From positions 62,001-126,000 of the forward strand of contig NZ_JAAAMV010000010.1 in the NCBI RefSeq assembly GCF_009909185.1: a stretch of DNA of 64,000 nt. Direction: 5' to 3'. Source of the stretch: Paenibacillus glycinis (GTDB lineage Bacteria > Bacillota > Bacilli > Paenibacillales > Paenibacillaceae). The notes beneath the pieces are model-generated. The model saw only the letters and a list, made by a program, of their open reading frames with translations, was not told the origin of the DNA and made no database searches. Position 1 is the first letter of the stretch. Each line of letters begins with the position of its first letter. A program made the translations under genes and the position numbers. Positions 7,863-16,726 of this stretch are shown piece after piece.

Positions 7863-9329
7863 ATGAAACGCGCTTTATCGATGACGACGGCTATTGTCTT
7901 ATTGTCTTCTGTTCTTACCGCGTGCGGAGGGAACTCGAACGCTTCGAACGATGGCGGCACTGCAAACGCAGGCAATGCGAACGCCGGCAATGCAAGCGCC
8001 AACAATACCGAGGCGAATACGAACGCGGACGCCGGTAATGCCGCGGCGAACGCCAATACGGGCGACGCCGGGGGCAAGACCGGGGAGAAAATCACGATCA
8101 ACCTCTGGAGCTTCACGGACGAGATTCCGAACATGACGAAGAAATACCTCGAGACCCATCCCGACGCGAACGTGGACTTCAAGACGACGGTCATCGCGAC
8201 GACGGACGGCGCTTACCAGCCGGCGCTCGACCAGGCGCTGGCCGGCGGCGGCAAGGATGCTCCGGATCTGTACGCGGCCGAATCCGCCTTCGTCCTCAAG
8301 TACACGCAGGGCGACGCGTCCGACTATGCGGCGAATTATTCCGATCTGGGCCTCGACGACCAGCAGGTGAAGGACGCCGGCATCGCCCAGTATTCGGTCG
8401 ATATCGGCAGCAAGGACGGCCAGCTGAAAGGCCTGGCTTACCAAGCGACCGGCGGCGCCTTCATCTACCGCCGCTCGATCGCCAAGGAAGTGTTCGGCAC
8501 GGACGATCCGGCCGCGATCAAGACGAATATCGGACCGGGTTGGGATAAATTCTTCGACGCGGCCGCGAAGCTCAAGGCGAAAGGCTACGGCATCGTATCC
8601 GGCGACGGCGACATCTGGCATCCGATCGAGAACAGCTCCGACAAGGGCTGGATCGTGGACGGCAAGCTGCATATCGATCCGAAGCGGGAGCAGTTCCTGG
8701 ACTTCTCCAAGCAGCTGAAGGACAAGGGCTACTCCAATGGCACGACCGACTGGACCGAAGCGTGGTACGCCGATATGTCGGGCACCGGCAAACAGCCGAT
8801 CTTCGGCTTCTTCGGACCCGCGTGGCTCATCAACTACGTGATGAGCGGCCAAGTCAAGGACACGACGGGCGACTGGGCCGTCACCGAACCGCCGACCGGC
8901 TTCTTCTGGGGCGGCACGTGGCTGCTCGCGAACAAAGACGTCGTGAAAGACGAGGCCAAGAAAGCGGCCGTGGCCGATTTCATTAAGTGGGTCACGCTCG
9001 ATACTTCCGATACGGGTCTGCAGAATTTCTGGGCAAACGGCACGATGAAGGCGGGCGAGCAAGGCACGAAGGACAGCGTGGCTTCGTCCGTGGTCATGTC
9101 CAAATCGGACGGCAAGGTCGACCTGCTCGGCGGACAGAACATGTTCGAAGTCTTCGTGCCGGCCAACGCCAACGCGACGGGCAAGAACCTCACCCAATAC
9201 GACGAGTCGATCAATCTGATCTGGCGCGACCAAGTCCGTCAGTATGCCGAAGGCAAGAAGAGCCGGGAGCAGACGCTGAAGGACTTCAAGCAAAAGGTTC
9301 AGGACCAGCTCGGCATCGACAGCGAGTAA
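7863..9329 (+). CDS. Sugar-type ABC transporter substrate-binding lipoprotein
   Basis: The 488-residue protein starts with a lipoprotein signal peptide, lipobox SVLTAC with Cys21. A low-complexity Asn/Ala/Gly-rich linker of about 50 residues follows, then an extracellular solute-binding family 1 body beginning ITINLWSFTDEIPNM. It should be anchored outside the membrane and deliver an oligosaccharide to the two permeases downstream. GGGGAGG precedes the ATG. A perfect 10-base stem directly after the stop probably adjusts its expression relative to the permeases. Aromatic residues are plentiful, as in carbohydrate binders; the ligand is unknown. Confidence 0.88.
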   Translation: MKRALSMTTAIVLLSSVLTACGGNSNASNDGGTANAGNANAGNASANNTEANTNADAGNAAANANTGDAGGKTGEKITINLWSFTDEIPNMTKKYLETHPDANVDFKTTVIATTDGAYQPALDQALAGGGKDAPDLYAAESAFVLKYTQGDASDYAANYSDLGLDDQQVKDAGIAQYSVDIGSKDGQLKGLAYQATGGAFIYRRSIAKEVFGTDDPAAIKTNIGPGWDKFFDAAAKLKAKGYGIVSGDGDIWHPIENSSDKGWIVDGKLHIDPKREQFLDFSKQLKDKGYSNGTTDWTEAWYADMSGTGKQPIFGFFGPAWLINYVMSGQVKDTTGDWAVTEPPTGFFWGGTWLLANKDVVKDEAKKAAVADFIKWVTLDTSDTGLQNFWANGTMKAGEQGTKDSVASSVVMSKSDGKVDLLGGQNMFEVFVPANANATGKNLTQYDESINLIWRDQVRQYAEGKKSREQTLKDFKQKVQDQLGIDSE

Positions 9330-9336
9330 TAGTGCC

Positions 9337-9365
9337 GAGGGGCGGGAGTTCCCGCCCCTCCTATT
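9337..9365 (+). terminator. Hairpin between binding-protein and permease genes
   Basis: GAGGGGCGGG and CCCGCCCCTC form a perfect 10-base stem with a four-base loop, followed by CTATTTTG. The T-run is weak, so it probably terminates only part of the transcripts or protects the upstream message, giving more binding protein than permease. Confidence 0.7.
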
Positions 9366-9389
9366 TTGATCATCGACGAGGTGAGCGCC

Positions 9390-10358
9390 ATGCGCCGCAA
9401 GGGCATCAATTATTCAAAATTCGGCTATCTGTTCAGTCTTCCGTTCCTGCTCGCTTTCCTGGTGTTCTCGTTCTATCCCGTTCTGTACACCGCGGTCATC
9501 GGCTTTACCGACATGAAGGGCGTCATCCCTAAGCCGGTCCATATCCTGGACCATCCGTTCGACAATTTCAAGTACCTGTTGTTCGACAACGTATCCTTCC
9601 GGACGTCGCTCTCCAATACCGCGCTGATCTGGATCCTGAACTTCATTCCCCAGATAGCGTTCGCGCTGCTGCTCACCGCTTGGTTCACCAACCAGCGCTT
9701 GAAAGTGCGGGGACAAGGCGCCTTCAAAGTGCTGCTCTATATGCCAAATATCATCACGGCGAGCACGATCGCCGTGCTGTTCAACTCCCTGTTCTCTTAT
9801 CCGATGGGGCCGATAAACAGCTTGTTCGAGACGTTCGGATGGATTCACGAGCCCGTCAATTTCCTGCAGGACAAGACGACGGCTCAGGGGATCGTGGCCT
9901 TCATCCAGTGGTGGATGTGGTACGGCAATACGATGATTATCCTGATCGCGGGCGTCATGGGCATCAATCCGGCCTTATTCGAGGCGGCGTCCATCGACGG
10001 CGCAAGCGGATGGCAGATCTTCTTCCGCGTCACGCTCCCGAGCCTACGGACGATCATGCTCTACACGTTGATTACCTCTACGATCGGCGGCTTGCAGCTG
10101 TTCGATATCCCGCAGCTGTTCCTGTACGGCGGACCGGACGACGCGACGCTTACGACCTCGGTGTTTATCTACGGGCAGGCGTTCAAGGGCAGCTATATGT
10201 TCAACCGGGCTGCGGCGGCCAGCATGATCATGTTCGTTATCGCGGCGGTGCTGGCGGGATTGCTGTTCTACCTGATGCGAGACCGGGACGCGGCAAGAGC
10301 CAAGAAGGCATTAAGAAATCGCAACAAAGCTGCCAAAGCAGCGGCAAGGGGGATATAG
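9390..10358 (+). CDS. CUT1-type sugar ABC transporter permease (MalF/UgpA-like)
   Basis: The 322-residue membrane protein has six predicted helices and the permease EAA loop EAASIDGASGWQIFFRVTLP near residue 205, which docks on the ATPase. The first helix is LFSLPFLLAFLVFSFYPVLY. ATG 9390 is chosen because GAGGTGAGC lies just upstream; an in-frame TTG at 9366 lacks a site. It should pair with the next permease as a heterodimer. No ATP-binding gene is present, so a shared MsmX-like ATPase is implied. Confidence 0.88.
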   Translation: MRRKGINYSKFGYLFSLPFLLAFLVFSFYPVLYTAVIGFTDMKGVIPKPVHILDHPFDNFKYLLFDNVSFRTSLSNTALIWILNFIPQIAFALLLTAWFTNQRLKVRGQGAFKVLLYMPNIITASTIAVLFNSLFSYPMGPINSLFETFGWIHEPVNFLQDKTTAQGIVAFIQWWMWYGNTMIILIAGVMGINPALFEAASIDGASGWQIFFRVTLPSLRTIMLYTLITSTIGGLQLFDIPQLFLYGGPDDATLTTSVFIYGQAFKGSYMFNRAAAASMIMFVIAAVLAGLLFYLMRDRDAARAKKALRNRNKAAKAAARGI

Positions 10359-10361
10359 ATC

Positions 10362-11216
10362 ATGGCCAAAAGCAAATCCGGCAACACGTTCTCCCTGACG
10401 TTGAACAAAACAATCGTCTACGCGGTGTGCATCGTGCTGGCGCTGCTCAGCATTCTGCCATTCTGGATCATGTTCGTCAATGCGACCCGCTCGACGGCGG
10501 AGATTCAAAGCGGTCTGTCCTTGATTCCGTCTATGCACTTGAAGACTAATTTGGATGTGCTGCTCAGCAAGAGCTTCGATCCTCTCAAGGGTTTCTTCAA
10601 CTCCCTGATCATTTCGGGCCTCTCCACGATCTGCGCGGTATACTTCTCGTCCTTGACCGCCTATGCGCTGGTCGCTTACAACTGGAAGATGCGCCAGGCC
10701 TTCTTCACCGTAATCATGCTGGTCATGATGATACCGGCCCAGGCCAGCGCCATCGGCTTCTACAAAATGATGTACCAGCTGCACTGGACGAACAATTTCC
10801 TCCCGCTCATCCTGCCGTCCATCGCGGCGCCGGCGATCGTGTTCTTCATGCGGCAATACTTGCTCGCGACGCTGTCGATGGAGATGGTGGAGGCATCGCG
10901 CATCGACGGCGCCGGCGAGTTTTACACCTTCAACCGCATCGTCATGCCGATCATGGTGCCGGCGATCGCGACGCAGGCGATATTCGCCTTCGTGGCGAGC
11001 TGGAACAACCTGTTCATGCCGCTCATCCTGCTGACGGAAAAGAGCAAATATACGCTGCCGATTATGGTCAGCCTGCTCAAGGGGGATATTTATAAGACCG
11101 AGTTCGGTTCCATCTATATGGGCCTCTCCCTGACGGTACTGCCTTTGTTTGTGATATACTTCCTGCTGTCGAGATATATTATCGCCGGCGTGGCGCTTGG
11201 CGGCGTGAAGGAGTAA
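10362..11216 (+). CDS. CUT1-type sugar ABC transporter permease (MalG/UgpE-like)
   Basis: This 284-residue partner permease has six helices and the EAA motif EASRIDGAGEFYTFNRIVMP near residue 180. It begins three bases after the previous stop with GGGGG a few bases upstream, so the two are co-translated. The C-terminus YIIAGVALGGVKE is the usual end of this subfamily. It forms the membrane channel with the preceding gene. Confidence 0.88.
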   Translation: MAKSKSGNTFSLTLNKTIVYAVCIVLALLSILPFWIMFVNATRSTAEIQSGLSLIPSMHLKTNLDVLLSKSFDPLKGFFNSLIISGLSTICAVYFSSLTAYALVAYNWKMRQAFFTVIMLVMMIPAQASAIGFYKMMYQLHWTNNFLPLILPSIAAPAIVFFMRQYLLATLSMEMVEASRIDGAGEFYTFNRIVMPIMVPAIATQAIFAFVASWNNLFMPLILLTEKSKYTLPIMVSLLKGDIYKTEFGSIYMGLSLTVLPLFVIYFLLSRYIIAGVALGGVKE

Positions 11217-11271
11217 GCAACTCCCTTCCGTCCCGTCCCGCCTTGCCGTGCGAGCATGGGTGGGTGGAGCG

Positions 11272-12594
11272 ATGAACGCGCGCAAGACATGCCGGACGCT
11301 GACGGCGCTTCTCGTCGGTCTGACGCTGCTGCAAGCCGGATGCGCCAAGGATTCGGACGAGGAGCCGCGATGGGCGAGCGAAGAGACGGCCGGCAAGCTG
11401 ACGATTCATATGATGCATCTGTGGCCGGAAGGCGGCGCGCCCGGCCAGTACCAGATCGTGAACAAGATCATCGCCGAGTATCAGGCGGAGAACCCGAACG
11501 TCACGATTACGCAGGAAGTCTTGGACAACGAACGGTACAAAGCCAAGATCCGCGTGCTCTCCGCCGTCAACGACCTGCCGGACGTCGGATTGACGTGGCC
11601 GGCCGGCTACTTGCAGGATTTCGTCCAAGGCAATTTGTTTACGCCCCTCGACGATCTCCTGCATGGCGACCTCGAGGATGCGTTCCTTCCGGGAGCGACG
11701 GAGGCTTACAACGTCGGCGGCAAGACCTACGCGCTCCCGCTGGAGTTCAACATCGCCCCCGTATATTACAACAAACGCATTTTCGCGAAATACGGGCTGC
11801 AGCCTCCCGCGACGTACGAGGAATTGCTGCAGATCGTGAAGAAGCTCGCGGATCACGGCGTCGTGCCGATCGCGCTGGGCGACAAGGATCGCTGGACGGG
11901 GTCGCTCTGGTATATGTACCTGGCGGACCGCATCACGGGCACGGAGAATTTGGCGAACGCCATCAAAGGCACCGTCTCGTTCACCGATCCGGGTCTGATC
12001 CAAGCGGCAAAGAAAATTCAGGATTTGGTGGGCATGAACGCGTTCAGCAAAGGCTTCAACGGGCTGTCCAACGATGAAGCGAAAGCGCAGTTCATGGACA
12101 GCCAAGCGGCCATGTACCTGATGGGGACGTGGGAGCTGCCGAACTATACGACAAGCGCGACCGTTCCGCAGTCCTTCCGCGACAGCATGGGATTCTTCAA
12201 GTTTCCGGCCGTTGCCGGGGGCAAAGGCAATGTCGACAGCTGGGTGGGCGGTCCCGGCGTCGGTTTGTTCGTGGCCGAGAATTCGCCGGTCAAGGAAGAG
12301 GCGAAGAAGTTCGTGCGGTATTTCGTGAAGCGATGGGGCGAGGAATCCGTGAACGGCGCGGGCGTCATCCCCGCCACGAAGGTGGACACGTCGAAAATCC
12401 AGCTGCCGCAGCTCTACGTGGATCTGCTCAAGGAAGTGAACAAGGCGACGAATATGACGCTGTTTGCCGACGTCCTGATGCCGAACGACGCCGCCGAGGT
12501 CCATCTGAACCAGGTTCAAGCGTTGTTCGGCAACGAGATCGATCCGGTCCACTTCGCCAAGGCGCATGATGCGGCCATCAAGAAGGGGAATTAA
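11272..12594 (+). CDS. Second sugar-type ABC substrate-binding lipoprotein of the operon
   Basis: The 440-residue protein has a lipoprotein signal with lipobox LQAGC (Cys24) and a solute-binding family 1 body starting KLTIHMMHLWPEGGAPGQY. ATG 11272 follows GGGTGGAG and gives a proper signal peptide. It is not a close copy of the first binding protein of the operon: length, linker and N-terminal body differ. One importer with two binding proteins may have broadened specificity, or one of them may act as a sensory partner of the YesM-type kinase. A 30-base palindromic terminator lies downstream. Confidence 0.86.
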   Translation: MNARKTCRTLTALLVGLTLLQAGCAKDSDEEPRWASEETAGKLTIHMMHLWPEGGAPGQYQIVNKIIAEYQAENPNVTITQEVLDNERYKAKIRVLSAVNDLPDVGLTWPAGYLQDFVQGNLFTPLDDLLHGDLEDAFLPGATEAYNVGGKTYALPLEFNIAPVYYNKRIFAKYGLQPPATYEELLQIVKKLADHGVVPIALGDKDRWTGSLWYMYLADRITGTENLANAIKGTVSFTDPGLIQAAKKIQDLVGMNAFSKGFNGLSNDEAKAQFMDSQAAMYLMGTWELPNYTTSATVPQSFRDSMGFFKFPAVAGGKGNVDSWVGGPGVGLFVAENSPVKEEAKKFVRYFVKRWGEESVNGAGVIPATKVDTSKIQLPQLYVDLLKEVNKATNMTLFADVLMPNDAAEVHLNQVQALFGNEIDPVHFAKAHDAAIKKGN

Positions 12595-12654
12595 GCGTCG
12601 CGAGCGCGAAGGCGTTCGTCGTAGCGCTGCGCGGCATGCTTGCCAACGGAGCAA

Positions 12655-12685
12655 GCCCGGTTCGAAGCAAGCCGGTTCGAAGCAA
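12655..12685. repeat. Short direct repeat
   Basis: CCGGTTCGAAGCAA occurs twice in tandem with a three-base spacer, just before the operon terminator. No function is evident. Confidence 0.4.
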
Positions 12686-12710
12686 ATCCGATAGGCATGT
12701 ATGGAAAGAA

Positions 12711-12744
12711 CGAGGAGCATTCGATATCGAATGCTCCTCGTTTT
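12711..12744. terminator. Perfect-palindrome terminator after the importer operon
   Basis: Arms CGAGGAGCATTCGAT and ATCGAATGCTCCTCG form a perfect 15-base stem followed by TTTTG. It ends the forward operon and may also stop the converging SUKH gene. Confidence 0.85.
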
Positions 12745-12835
12745 GCATTGCAGCCCCGGGAAGACCGGCGGTTCGCCGCAACGCGGTTATATACGGATAC
12801 GACGAACTCAGTCCATCGCAGCGCGTGTCAACAAA

Positions 12836-13909
12836 TCAGGAAATACCACCGGTTACATCCCCTCCAGCCGCAGGTGTCCGTACGGCTTCCGCCTCCGCCG
12901 ACAGCTTTGCGATCACGCTGTTTCGCGCCTCGTCCGTGAAGCGGAGAACGCCGTTCTCCTGCACGATCAGGCCTTCAGCGATCCGCTTATCCAGCCAATC
13001 GCTGACGAAGCCGGCTGCATACCCGCCTTGACCGAATTCTCCGCCGAAGGCGATCATCTGATCATAGGTATCCAGATACTGCCGACGGCCGGTAGCCGGA
13101 TAAGCGTTGGCGTACAGCCAGAACTGCACATCGTACATGAGATATGACCGCACGTCCGCATGAAAAGAGAAGTGGCCTTTCTCCTCAACGATGCGGGTAC
13201 AGACGCTGCGTATTTTGGACGCCAGCCCGTCCACCTCGGAGGCCCGGTCGCAGAGCTTCGCGAGCAGCGGGGAGAATTTCCCTTCGGCCACTTTGCGCAA
13301 ATCGTTCGCTTTGTCCGCCTCGGAGGTGTCGTATGCTTCCTCGCTCACTAACCCGCGGATGAACGTCTCGAAGTCCGGTGCCAGGAAAGTAATCTCGTAA
13401 TCGGCTTCCTGGTCGACATGGACGACCTCGGGTTCGCCGTCCTTGCCGCAGCGACGGTAATCCAGCATCACGACATCGTGTCCTGCGGAAGGGCAGTCGC
13501 AGATCACGACGCCAATATCCGGATAGCCCCAGTCTTCAATCATGAACGGACTGCCGAGATTACCGCAGAGCGCGTAATTTTTGTCGCGGCCGATCCCCAT
13601 GATTCCCGTTATCGCAATATGATCCTCGGCCCAAGAGGTAGCTTCGTCCGTCGGGAAGGCGGCATGGCGGGGAATGCCGCCGTTCCGATGCTTCATCAGG
13701 GCGATGTAGGCCGCCGGCAGTTTATAGCCGAGTTCTGCCTCTACGGAAGCAATCAGCTCATCCGAAGGCGGATCCAAGACATATTGTTCTCTGGCATAGC
13801 TGCTGTCTGCCCAGAAGCTGTCGAGATCCATGCCTTCGAAAGGGAGCGTCCTCTGGTCGTTCTCTTGTCTGCCGAGATTTCGGCCGGATGCGCGTAGCCG
13901 TTGATCCAT
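12836..13909 (-). CDS. SMI1/KNR4 (SUKH) family protein
   Basis: The 357-residue soluble protein has a SUKH domain at about residues 45-195, recognisable by ELIASVEAELGYKLPAAYIALMKHRNGG near its start. The C-terminal ~150 residues are helical and not recognised. SUKH proteins act as immunity proteins against nuclease or deaminase toxins in many bacteria, but stand-alone copies like this are also common, and no toxin gene is adjacent. TGAGGAGG lies about 14 bases before the ATG, longer than ideal; an in-frame ATG at about residue 27 is an alternative. The domain call is good, the function open. Confidence 0.7.
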   Translation of the reverse strand: MDQRLRASGRNLGRQENDQRTLPFEGMDLDSFWADSSYAREQYVLDPPSDELIASVEAELGYKLPAAYIALMKHRNGGIPRHAAFPTDEATSWAEDHIAITGIMGIGRDKNYALCGNLGSPFMIEDWGYPDIGVVICDCPSAGHDVVMLDYRRCGKDGEPEVVHVDQEADYEITFLAPDFETFIRGLVSEEAYDTSEADKANDLRKVAEGKFSPLLAKLCDRASEVDGLASKIRSVCTRIVEEKGHFSFHADVRSYLMYDVQFWLYANAYPATGRRQYLDTYDQMIAFGGEFGQGGYAAGFVSDWLDKRIAEGLIVQENGVLRFTDEARNSVIAKLSAEAEAVRTPAAGGDVTGGIS

Positions 13910-14127
13910 CGTTGCCGTCTGCCTCCTCAGTGAAACGATGATTTTACCCTATTTTACCAGAGTAAAGACTGCGCATGTAAATCGGTCTTGGTTGCGCGCG
14001 CATGAAAAGGCACCTGGCGGCCGCGAATACCTGCAAATTCCGCTTGACAACCCGCAGCTATTTATATGAAGCTACTCGTGGTGACCGGATAATATGTTCG
14101 CGAGAAGCGGGGAAAAGGTGAGACGCT

Positions 14128-14706
14128 CTGAAATCGAATCGGATGGAAGCCTTCAGCGACGGCGTGTTGGCGATAATCATTACCATTATGGTGCTGGAAT
14201 TCAAAGTGCCGGAAGGCCATGACTGGCCTGCGCTCATTGGGCTTGGCCCGAAAATTCTGAGCTACATTCTCAGCTTCGTCTATGTCGGCATCTATTGGAA
14301 CAATCATCATCATCTGCTGCACCTGGTTCGCACGATCAACGGGCGGCTCATGTGGCTCAACCTGCTGCTGCTCTTCTGGCTCTCCCTGATTCCGTTCACG
14401 ACCGCGTGGATGGGCGAAAGTCATTTCGCGGCCACGCCGACGGCGTTGTACGGAATCGTGCTGCTGCTCGCGGCATTCTCGTATTGGGTGCTGCAGCGCG
14501 CGATTTTCATCCAGCATGCCGGCAATTCCACCGTCATCTCGGCGATCGGCAAAGACTGGAAGGGGAAGTCGTCTCCCGTGATTTACTTGGTTGCGGTGTT
14601 GAGCGCCTACGTGAGCACGTGGATAGCCGGCTTTTTGTTCGCGCTGGTCGCGGTGATGTGGTTCGTGCCGGATAAGCGGATCGAGCATGTATTGAACGGC
14701 CAATAA
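14128..14706 (+). CDS. TMEM175-family (DUF1211) potassium channel-like protein, probable CTG start
   Basis: The protein has the family signature NRMEAFSDGVLAIIITIMVLE in its first helix, where FSD lines the pore of bacterial TMEM175 K+ channels. Further helices follow (SYILSFVYVGIYWNNHHHLL, LNLLLLFWLSLIPFTTAWM). It is about 192 residues with six helices, the usual size. The first in-frame ATG (14143) would remove the conserved residues just before the signature. A CTG at 14128 gives KSNRMEAFSDG, the typical start, with AGGTGA six bases upstream and a stop codon just above. It should act as a tetrameric K+-selective channel in the membrane. Confidence 0.8.
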   Translation: MKSNRMEAFSDGVLAIIITIMVLEFKVPEGHDWPALIGLGPKILSYILSFVYVGIYWNNHHHLLHLVRTINGRLMWLNLLLLFWLSLIPFTTAWMGESHFAATPTALYGIVLLLAAFSYWVLQRAIFIQHAGNSTVISAIGKDWKGKSSPVIYLVAVLSAYVSTWIAGFLFALVAVMWFVPDKRIEHVLNGQ

Positions 14707-14709
14707 GAG

Positions 14710-14756
14710 AAGCTCTTCGATTCCCGCGCGAAGCGGGGGGCGAAGAGCTTTTTTTT
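14710..14756 (+). terminator. Terminator after the TMEM175-like gene
   Basis: AAGCTCTTCG and CGAAGAGCTT enclose a second stem (CCCGC/GCGGG) and are followed by a run of seven T. Confidence 0.9.
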
Positions 14757-14870
14757 GAATGAAGCTGCAGCGGACAGGGATCGACAGAAATCGCCTTATC
14801 CAGAACCGCGAAGACCGCGACGGGGCGACCAATGCCTTTCAGCGTGTAAGTACGGGGTTACCCTCGCCGA

Positions 14871-14888
14871 GTCTATCCGTAGATAGAC
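14871..14888. repeat. Small hairpin GTCTATC/GATAGAC
   Basis: A perfect seven-base stem with a four-base loop lies about 100 bases before the small membrane protein. No T-run follows; it could be an operator or leader structure. Confidence 0.3.
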
Positions 14889-14991
14889 CCCTTTAGCCGC
14901 AAGATCCCCTTGACGATAGACGAAGTCCACTCCCGAATCCTATACGATGGAATTGTCTTCAACAGACGATTTGACGAAGGAGCGGAGAACT

Positions 14992-15396
14992 ATGAAAAGG
15001 GCGGGTCGTACATTTCTCGTCGGAGCGGTACTGCTGATAGTCGGTTTCGCGTGGGCGTTGACGATGAATGGCTTGGGAACGCTGGAGTGGGCGCTGCTGC
15101 TGACGGGCATCGCGCTGGGCGTCCTGGCGGGAACGATTCAAGGGTGGGCGGTTGCCCGCAAGCGGCGCGGAACGACCGGGTCGGGCAAGATGCTGCTGTG
15201 GGTAAGCGGAACGATCGTCTCGTTAATTGTCGTAAAGGTCGCCATCAACATCTTGATTCCGTCGAATCTGGCTACGGAAGAGAGCGGCCTCTACTTGTCG
15301 ATCGTCTTTGCCGTGGGCGGACTGTTCCTCGGACGCGGCGCTTACTCGCGCCTTGCTCCCATCCCCGGCGAACGGGGCAGAAAGCGCTCCTCCTAG
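14992..15396 (+). CDS. Small four-helix membrane protein of unknown function
   Basis: The 134-residue protein has four hydrophobic helices: FLVGAVLLIVGFAWALTM, WALLLTGIALGVLAGTIQG, LLWVSGTIVSLIVVKVAI and LYLSIVFAVGGLFLG. An arginine/lysine-rich loop and tail suggest a cytoplasmic C-terminus. AAGGAGCGG precedes the ATG. It heads an operon with a NarL/DesK-type kinase and regulator, an arrangement like that of small membrane modulators or targets of such systems. I do not recognise the family. Confidence 0.7.
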   Translation: MKRAGRTFLVGAVLLIVGFAWALTMNGLGTLEWALLLTGIALGVLAGTIQGWAVARKRRGTTGSGKMLLWVSGTIVSLIVVKVAINILIPSNLATEESGLYLSIVFAVGGLFLGRGAYSRLAPIPGERGRKRSS

Positions 15397-15496
15397 CGGG
15401 GGCTTTCTTCATTCAGGGATACCCGCCCCGTTGCCTTCCGGGAGGATTGGATATAGGATGGAAATTAACCAAGATGACGGATCAAGGGAGAAACTG

Positions 15497-16726
15497 ATGA
15501 AACTCGTCCCGATCTTTGCGACCGCGATTACGGCGATCTTTTTCGCTGCATACTGGATACCCGCGCATTCCGACTTCGTCGGCACCGCGATTCTTGCGTT
15601 GTTCTTGCTGATGTATCTGTTCATGATCTGGGTCCATGAGACGTGGTGGAATCTGACCCGGCTGGTTCTTGCTTCTAGCCTCGCGGTCGCGCTCGCGCTG
15701 ACGCTTCATGTCGTGGACGACAACGCGGACGCCTCGCTGCTGCTATTCCCGGCGGTGTATATACTGGCCAACTTTTCGCGGCAATTGCTCCGGTTGTCGT
15801 CGATTATCGCAAGTGGCGTCATCCTGATCATCGCGGCGATCGATTATGCGAATCCGGCTTTTCTCAGCACGAAGCTCACCGGGGCCGCGGGGTTGTACAT
15901 GGGCGTCAAGGCCGTCAATCTGTTCAGAGAGCTTTATTATCCGAACCGGGACCACTTGAAGGAGCTGAACGAAGCGCATGTCCAATTGCAGCAAGCGCAC
16001 GCGGAGCTTCAGGAAACCTCCGTGCACGCCATGCGCTATGCCGCGTTGTCGGAACGATCGCGCCTGGCCCGCGAGATTCACGACGGCATCGGCCATCGTC
16101 TGACCTCCCTGATCGTCCAGCTCCAGGCACTCGAAATCATGCTGCCCGAGAATCCGGAAGCCGTGCGCCAATCCATTCCCGTCATGTTGGACATCGCACG
16201 GCAGGGCATGGCCGAGGTCCGCATGTCCGTCAAAGACTGGTCCGAGGATGAAAGCGGGCTGGGGTTGATTGCCTTGAAGGGGGTCGTGTCGCAAAGCGAG
16301 GCCCATTCCCGGATCCAATTCACCTTCGCGCAGGACGAAGCGTTGTCGGATTGGACGGTCGGGACGAGCGTCGTGCTTTACCGCGTCCTGCAGGAATCGA
16401 TCACGAACGTCATCCGTCATTCGGGGGCTTCCGCCGTACTGGTGAGCGTGCAGGAGCGAGAGCGGCAGGTTATCTTGACCGTCTCGGATAACGGCCGCCA
16501 CACGGAAGCCGCCCCGTTGACGCCGGGGTTCGGGATTCGAGGCATGCAAGAACGATGCCGCGCGGTCGGCGGGACGTGCGCGTTCTCGCAAAATCACCCC
16601 CATGGACTGGTCATGGAGGCGGTCGTTCCCCTGGAACCGGGCGAAGATACAGATCAACGAACGGACCGGCAATCGATCGGTCAGTCGAACCCAATCGTAT
16701 CGGGAGGAACCTCGCATGAACGATAA
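15497..16726 (+). CDS. NarL/DesK-type sensor histidine kinase
   Basis: This kinase of about 409 residues has five or six N-terminal membrane helices. A dimerisation helix with the HisKA_3 motif LAREIHDGIGHRLTSL (phospho-acceptor His near 195) follows, then an ATPase domain with a VLQESITNVIRHSG N-box and VSDNGRHTEAAPLTPGFGIRGM. The short extracytoplasmic loops suggest intramembrane sensing, as for membrane-fluidity or envelope-stress kinases. Start ATG 15497 has AAGGGAG six bases upstream; ATG 15458 would add 13 polar residues and cannot be excluded. It overlaps the next gene by 11 bases. Confidence 0.86.
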   Translation: MKLVPIFATAITAIFFAAYWIPAHSDFVGTAILALFLLMYLFMIWVHETWWNLTRLVLASSLAVALALTLHVVDDNADASLLLFPAVYILANFSRQLLRLSSIIASGVILIIAAIDYANPAFLSTKLTGAAGLYMGVKAVNLFRELYYPNRDHLKELNEAHVQLQQAHAELQETSVHAMRYAALSERSRLAREIHDGIGHRLTSLIVQLQALEIMLPENPEAVRQSIPVMLDIARQGMAEVRMSVKDWSEDESGLGLIALKGVVSQSEAHSRIQFTFAQDEALSDWTVGTSVVLYRVLQESITNVIRHSGASAVLVSVQERERQVILTVSDNGRHTEAAPLTPGFGIRGMQERCRAVGGTCAFSQNHPHGLVMEAVVPLEPGEDTDQRTDRQSIGQSNPIVSGGTSHER

